From contig JACQGG010000056.1 in the NCBI GenBank assembly GCA_016199665.1, positions 1 through 10,258 of the forward strand: a stretch of 10,258 nucleotides of DNA, written 5' to 3'. Numbering within the stretch: position 1 is the first letter of the stretch; the number at the start of each line of letters is the position of its first letter. The DNA comes from Acidobacteriota bacterium. GTDB taxonomy: Bacteria > Acidobacteriota > UBA6911 > JACQSX01. The translations under genes and the position numbers were made by a program. Positions 6,832 through 10,258 of the stretch are shown here, piece after piece. A model generated the notes under the pieces. The model was not told the DNA's origin. It saw only the letters and a list, made by a program, of their open reading frames with translations, and ran no database searches.

Positions 6832-8022
6832 CTAGGAAGCTTCCCTCCACGGGGGTATCAGTTTTAGCAGAACCGTCAGGATGATGAGCGGCAGCGCCAG
6901 CAGGATCAATGCCGCGATCAGTCCTTCGGCTCCAATCACCTCCATTTTGTAGGTGGTGAGTCCCCGCAGGCTCTTGGAAAAGAGCTGACCTCCGATCACA
7001 ACGTTCCAGCGCGTACTGAAAATGCCGACTTGAATCAGGATGCACGCCGTGAAGCAGAGAAGCTTCCGCAGCTCCGGGTTCATCTTGCGCGATTTTCCGG
7101 CGACCAGCATGGCCGAAGGAATAATCATCCCCAGCAGCACCTGAACGATGAGAAGGCTCATAAACAGTTTTTGGTTGATCAATGTCCCCAGTATCTTCAC
7201 CGATTCTTCGCTCTCGTAGAGGCGGTGGATGAAATCCAGAACCTCCAGCGAAAAATCTACGATGACCGCGTAGAAGAGAAAAGAAGCGAGCTTGTCCAGG
7301 CATCTCATGTCGATGATTTCGCCCCGGATGGGGGTGATCACCATGTAGAGAAAAATGACCAGCGCTATTCCTGACACGATGGCCGACATGAGAAAGACAA
7401 TCGGCATCAGAACACTGCTCCACCAGGGATTTGCCTTGACCGATCCGAATATGAAGCCCACGTATCCATGGAGCAGGAATGCCGAGGGGATGCCGATGAT
7501 AGTAATCATCTTTGCGGCGGCATGGTCGAATTCCAATGCCCGCGGGCTGATGTCGCTGGAAAAGAGCGACAACACCCGGTAAACCCAGCTCAAGGGAAAC
7601 CGCGCCTGCCGGGACCACACGATGAGATCCCGCCGGTATTCAAACCATATTTCCAGCAGCAGCACACCCATCAGGTACCACGCATACACGAACCCGAACA
7701 TCGCCATCGCGGATGTGAGATTGGGTGTCAGAAATATCTCATAGGCGCGCTCGGGATGTCCCAGGTGAAGGTTGAGAGGCAGCGGCGCAACCAGGAGGAA
7801 AGCCAGCGCGGTCAAAAGGGCCAGCCGGTAGGTGGGGCTCACTTCTTCGACATTGAAGACCTTGACCAGAGAGGCCAGGATGAAGGCGCCGGCGACGACT
7901 CCGGTCACATAGGGATAGACCACGATCAGGATCCCCCAGTGAATTTCGATTTCATTGGGATAGATGAAGCCGTTAACCTGTCCCAGAAGATCCGCCAATT
8001 TTTCGGTCAGTTCGCCGTTCAA
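6832..8022 (-). CDS. NrfD/PsrC-family membrane subunit, quinone-interacting
   Basis: A 396-residue integral membrane protein with about nine hydrophobic segments (near 28-51, 66-86, 105-127, 171-194, 203-229, 244-264, 284-306, 319-344, 362-388). Family landmarks are LGHPERAYEIF at 87-97 (the 'LG.PERF..' loop of NrfD/PsrC) and RWNVVIGGQ at 338-346 near the C-terminal helices. NrfD-type proteins bind menaquinone or ubiquinone and exchange electrons with a periplasmic iron-sulfur partner, here the protein encoded immediately upstream. The start is a TTG that overlaps the upstream stop as TTGA, with GGAG 7 nt before it, so the two are probably translationally coupled. Length and helices fit the longer HybB/DsrP-like members as well as NrfD. 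No electron-accepting or -donating catalytic subunit lies next to it, so the direction of electron flow cannot be read. Confidence 0.9.
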   Translation of the reverse strand: MNGELTEKLADLLGQVNGFIYPNEIEIHWGILIVVYPYVTGVVAGAFILASLVKVFNVEEVSPTYRLALLTALAFLLVAPLPLNLHLGHPERAYEIFLTPNLTSAMAMFGFVYAWYLMGVLLLEIWFEYRRDLIVWSRQARFPLSWVYRVLSLFSSDISPRALEFDHAAAKMITIIGIPSAFLLHGYVGFIFGSVKANPWWSSVLMPIVFLMSAIVSGIALVIFLYMVITPIRGEIIDMRCLDKLASFLFYAVIVDFSLEVLDFIHRLYESEESVKILGTLINQKLFMSLLIVQVLLGMIIPSAMLVAGKSRKMNPELRKLLCFTACILIQVGIFSTRWNVVIGGQLFSKSLRGLTTYKMEVIGAEGLIAALILLALPLIILTVLLKLIPPWREAS

Positions 8023-8765
8023 TTTACCACTCCATCCAGGTCGGCGTAAGACACCTTTGGCTCAGTGTTGAGATAAGGTTTCAGCACGTGAGTCTTATTC
8101 ATCCGCTGAAACCGCACCAGGCTGCTCGCTCGGCTCCTCAGGTCGCCAAAAATCCTCGCCTGGGTCGGGCAGACCTCGACGCAGGCGGGCAGCAAGCCCT
8201 TCACGACGCGGTGATAGCAGAAGGTGCATTTGTCCGCGGTTCGGGTTTTCGGATGAAGGTAGCGGGCCCCGTAAGGACAAGCCTGGATGCAATACCGGCA
8301 CCCGATGCAGCGATCGCTATCCACCAGCACCACGCCGTCATCGGTGGAAAAGGTCGCTCCCACCGGACAAACCTGTACACAAGGCGGGTTGGCGCACTGG
8401 TTGCACAGTTTCGGGACAAAAAAGCTCCGGAGCGCATCCTTTTCGCTGACCGGATTTCTTGCTTGCCTTCGTTCCGGGTTGATGCTCTCGACAACCACAC
8501 TGTTGTCCATTTTGATAACGTATCGCTCCACCCAGGTGCGGAAAAAGAAAGGCTCCTTGGGAACGTCGTTCTCGATCTTGCAGGCCTCCATGCATTTGCC
8601 GCAGCCGATGCACTTGGCCACCTCAATCCCCATTCCGTAGTAATGGTTTTCCGGGTGGTAGGTTTCCGGCGCGGCGGCTGCACTGGCAGCCTGAGCCGCG
8701 CACTGCAAGAGCCGGCCCGCCGGAATAAAGAGGATGACCTCCTTCAACAGCTCCCGTCGGTTCAT
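8019..8765 (-). CDS. Tat-exported four-cluster 4Fe-4S ferredoxin-like subunit (NrfC/PsrB/DmsB type)
   Basis: A 248-residue electron-transfer protein. The N-terminus has MNRRELLKEV followed by a hydrophobic stretch and an Ala-rich region (to about 32), which fits a Tat signal, so the protein should act on the periplasmic face. Sixteen cysteines form four [4Fe-4S] sites: 52/55/58/62 (CIGCGKCMEAC), 121/124/129/133 (CNQCANPPCVQVC), 153/156/159/163 (CIGCRYCIQAC) and 180/183/195/199 (CTFC...CVEVC). This is the full NrfC/PsrB/DmsB pattern with no site missing. It would carry electrons between the NrfD-like membrane subunit encoded next and the octaheme cytochrome encoded just upstream. The ATG is 3 nt after the cytochrome stop, with an AAAGG-type ribosome site 9 nt before it. 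No molybdopterin partner is seen, which separates it from classical DmsABC or PsrABC operons. Confidence 0.93.
   Translation of the reverse strand: MNRRELLKEVILFIPAGRLLQCAAQAASAAAAPETYHPENHYYGMGIEVAKCIGCGKCMEACKIENDVPKEPFFFRTWVERYVIKMDNSVVVESINPERRQARNPVSEKDALRSFFVPKLCNQCANPPCVQVCPVGATFSTDDGVVLVDSDRCIGCRYCIQACPYGARYLHPKTRTADKCTFCYHRVVKGLLPACVEVCPTQARIFGDLRSRASSLVRFQRMNKTHVLKPYLNTEPKVSYADLDGVVN
8030..8033 (-). promoter_or_regulatory. Ribosome binding site supporting the TTG start of the NrfD-like gene
   Basis: GGAG on the minus strand, 7 nt before TTG at 8020-8022, inside the last codons of the ferredoxin gene. It supports a TTG start with a 4-nt stop/start overlap and translational coupling. 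Confidence 0.55.
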
Positions 8766-8768
8766 GGC

Positions 8769-9506
8769 TCACAGCCTTTCCGCCGGCAGGTGCGGGTAAT
8801 GACACTGCCAGCAAACGTACTTTTCTCCGTGCGTGGAGATGTCGATCTTGGGAGGGGCCACAACGGGGGAACCTCGCGCATGGCATTTGCCGCAGAAGTC
8901 CCGAGTCTCCGGCTTGGTCGGCCTGACGATCCGGGGTGTCGCCTTGTGCTGCTCGGGCACGGTGTGACACTGGGTGCAGGCTACCAGAGCGTGAGAAGAG
9001 ACCGCCTTGGTCCGGACAATGCCGGCGTGACAGGCGGAACATTCCTCGGGAGTTTTTGGCGGCACCGGATCATGGGGATTATGGCAAGTCACGCAGGGTT
9101 GAAGCGGGTTGTGGACCGTCGGAACGATTTGTGGAAATCCTGTCGGGCGGGACGCGTCATATTCATGACAAACGGGACAGCCCCTTCTCTCGCGCGATAC
9201 AAAGGGCTTGACGGTCACCGGGTCGGCGACATGCCCGGCGGCCGGTCCATGACAGGTCTCACAGGAAAGATTCTTGTGGTAGCCGGTCTTCTTCTTTTGA
9301 TATTCGTCGTCGTGACAATCTCCGCAGGCGTTGAAACCGGCAAACTGCACCGACCTTTCGCTCTCCGCCTGTAGGGTGGTCTGTCTGTGAAAGCGCTGGC
9401 TCTTAAGAGCCGGAGGGAGCCGGTACACGATCAGGCCCGTGCCGCCGAAGATGATTGCGGCAACGATCCCGAGTCTCACAATTTGCTCAGGTACTTTTCT
9501 CGACAT
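8769..9506 (-). CDS. Membrane-anchored octaheme cytochrome c
   Basis: A small multiheme cytochrome with eight CxxCH heme-binding motifs: CGDCH, CETCH, CPVCH, CVTCH, CSACH, CTQCH, CGKCH and CWQCH. Counted from the TTG at 9518 they begin at residues 65, 86, 114, 142, 160, 181, 209 and 236. One hydrophobic segment (about 14-32) without a clear cleavage site suggests a periplasmic domain anchored in the inner membrane. Many further His residues (HNPH, HKN, HGP, THGE) could be distal heme ligands. It is the first gene of the tight unit with the ferredoxin and NrfD subunits, so it probably passes electrons between that quinone module and soluble or outer-membrane partners, as proposed for NrfD-type Cbc complexes of Geobacter. 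I use the ATG at 9504-9506; an in-frame TTG at 9516-9518 would add four residues. Neither start has a strong ribosome site. There is no sign of a catalytic Lys-ligated CxxCK heme, so an NrfA-like nitrite reductase role is unlikely. Confidence 0.9.
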   Translation of the reverse strand: MSRKVPEQIVRLGIVAAIIFGGTGLIVYRLPPALKSQRFHRQTTLQAESERSVQFAGFNACGDCHDDEYQKKKTGYHKNLSCETCHGPAAGHVADPVTVKPFVSRERRGCPVCHEYDASRPTGFPQIVPTVHNPLQPCVTCHNPHDPVPPKTPEECSACHAGIVRTKAVSSHALVACTQCHTVPEQHKATPRIVRPTKPETRDFCGKCHARGSPVVAPPKIDISTHGEKYVCWQCHYPHLPAERL

Positions 9507-9518
9507 GGCGTTTTTCAA

Positions 9519-9960
9519 TTCGCGGCTGCAGGTGGAGGGTCACGCACCCAATCGGCTCCTGCCAGGGCACGGCAGCGTCAGGGTGGCGATTGAGTGGCGC
9601 AGGTCTTGAGCCCGGAAGGGATATTGACGCGTTGAGGCAGTCGTTTGGGGGGATCGGATACGCCGCGGCCAGCCCCCGGCCGCAAGCCCGGCCGGCAAAA
9701 TTTTTGTGGCAGGTTCCGAGAGTCATACCCCGTTCACAAGCCCAGCCGGTCAATTTTAGAGCAACAACCGTACCAATAAGCGGCGTTGCGGGCTGGCCGA
9801 CAGGAACCGGTTGTGACCGGCGCCCTCAGTTCCTTTGCAGGGGATCGACAGATCCGAGGTCAGTTGGGGGTCACGGCCTGTTACACCTTCATTCCTCTGG
9901 AATACCGAAAGATCTGCAGGCCCCCCGGCTCGATTTCGACGCGGAGAGTGATTCAGTGAT
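9519..9960. other. Non-coding stretch upstream of the cytochrome operon
   Basis: No frame here has credible protein composition, a ribosome site or a recognisable motif. It should contain the promoter and leader of the leftward cytochrome operon, but I find no good -10/-35 or -24/-12 pair. Visible structure: a GC-rich hairpin at 9676-9695, a loose direct repeat at 9683-9704 and 9737-9758 (17 of 22 bases match), and a short dyad CCGGT-tgtg-ACCGG at 9807-9820. Confidence 0.4.
9676..9695. repeat. GC-rich hairpin followed by an A/T run
   Basis: CCGGCCG and CGGCCGG form a perfect 7-bp stem around a 6-base loop. On the plus strand it is followed by CAAAATTTTTG, so it could end a rightward transcript, yet no plus-strand gene precedes it. 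On the minus strand it would lie in the leader of the cytochrome operon, about 170 bp before the start. Confidence 0.4.
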
Positions 9961-9964
9961 ATCC

Positions 9965-9998
9965 CCCACGGCAGTGGGAATTATCCCCCAATCGGGGG
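9965..9998. repeat. Two adjacent short hairpins with a repeated ATCCCCCA motif
   Basis: CCCAC-GGCA-GTGGG (9965-9978) is followed after 6 bases by CCCCC-AATC-GGGGG (9985-9998). The octamer ATCCCCCA occurs at 9961-9968 and again at 9983-9990, at the left edge of each hairpin, so the pair may be a duplicated unit or a two-site regulatory element. Stems are only 5 bp. Confidence 0.35.
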
Positions 9999-10066
9999 GT
10001 CGTGGCTTGAGCCGCTCGCTACTTTTCGGTAGAAAATGACTTTGGCCGCCACCGCAGAGCCTTCGC

Positions 10067-10238
10067 GCGGCGTAGCCGCAACCAAAGCCATGGCGCCCTG
10101 GAAGGGCGCCCCTGGAGTCTCTACATTTGAACTGCCCTGGAGGGGCAATTGAATTTAGCCCAGCGCTTCATCGCTGGGTTCGGCCCGGAGGGCCGACAGG
10201 AAGGTAGCCAGGGGTGAGCGTTTTTTGCGAACCCCTGG
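10067..10238. repeat. Cluster of six GC-rich hairpins (intergenic palindromic repeat)
   Basis: Six stem-loops follow each other with little spacing: 10067-10079 (GCGGC/GCCGC, 3-base loop), 10092-10110 (GGCGCCC/GGGCGCC, 5-base loop), 10133-10147 (TGCCC/GGGCA, 5-base loop), 10159-10178 (CCCAGCG/CGCTGGG, 6-base loop), 10181-10195 (CGGCCC/GGGCCG, 3-base loop) and 10208-10238 (CCAGGGGT/ACCCCTGG, 15-base loop). The second and third share the core GCCCTGGA followed by a purine and GGGC, so they look like copies. No open frame of credible composition crosses them. The pattern resembles dispersed palindromic intergenic elements; the rest may lie beyond the right edge. Confidence 0.6.
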
Positions 10239-10258
10239 TAGGCGGATCTCCCCATAAA

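Noticed and set aside
8088..9374. Plus-strand open frame of 428 codons opposite the ferredoxin and cytochrome genes
   Set aside because: It spans two real minus-strand genes with 16 cluster cysteines and eight heme motifs; its own sequence has no domain or plausible composition.
9694..9712. Sigma-54-like TGCCAC...TTGC in the cytochrome leader (minus strand)
   Set aside because: The -24 GG is altered and the spacing to GC is 12 rather than 10 bases, so it does not fit the sigma-54 rule.
9961..10000. Cobalamin or cyclic-di-GMP riboswitch in the leader
   Set aside because: A CCACTG-like string is present but the conserved B12 box and the GEMM core are not; the hairpins are too short and simple.
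9455..10039. Plus-strand open frame of 194 codons at the right side
   Set aside because: It begins antisense to the cytochrome N-terminus, has no ribosome site that I can see, no motif and a random-looking composition, and it crosses hairpins. I treat the region as non-coding.
9519..10258. tRNA, other RNA gene, CRISPR array or insertion sequence at the right edge
   Set aside because: No tRNA-like arms, no regular repeat-spacer pattern, no transposase frame; only dispersed hairpins.

Overview
The window comes from a high-GC Gram-negative-type bacterium with a respiratory lifestyle. A Tat-type signal on the iron-sulfur protein and a membrane-anchored octaheme cytochrome c imply an energised inner membrane and a periplasm. 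I cannot name the taxon. The run of short GC-rich hairpins at the right edge resembles intergenic repeats I associate with Acidobacteriota and similar uncultured soil or subsurface lineages, but that is only an impression. All credible genes lie on the minus strand, so transcription runs right to left.

Right edge (about 9520-10258): no convincing gene. It holds several hairpins, including a cluster of six in the last 200 bases, and presumably the promoter region of the operon that follows. Next, 8769-9506, 8019-8765 and 6832-8022 form a tightly packed three-gene unit (3-nt gap, then a 4-nt TTGA overlap). It encodes an octaheme cytochrome c, a four-cluster ferredoxin-like subunit and an NrfD/PsrC-type membrane quinone-binding subunit. 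Together they look like a quinone:periplasmic-cytochrome electron-transfer module with no molybdopterin catalytic subunit in the window.

The centre (202-6678) is one uninterrupted ORF of 2158 codons with a very unusual architecture. In order it holds an M50/site-2-protease-like membrane domain with HEIGH, an enolase catalytic barrel, an enolase N-terminal (capping) domain, a Pro/Ala-rich linker, about 650 residues of unrecognised helical sequence, and the ATP-grasp plus phosphohistidine-swivel half of pyruvate phosphate dikinase (PPDK). The enolase halves are in reverse order, so this is a circularly permuted enolase that still shows the expected catalytic and Mg ligands. The PPDK part lacks its PEP/pyruvate-binding barrel. 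A PEP-forming enzyme is thus fused to a phosphotransfer machine missing the module that normally handles PEP, all on a membrane anchor. This is the candidate undescribed system.

Left edge: 86 bp downstream, the first 38 codons of a gene resembling a DASS-family (SLC13-like) anion/carboxylate symporter start from a GTG with a good ribosome site and run off the window. Membrane electron transfer, PEP-type chemistry and carboxylate transport are therefore neighbours; a functional link is inference.
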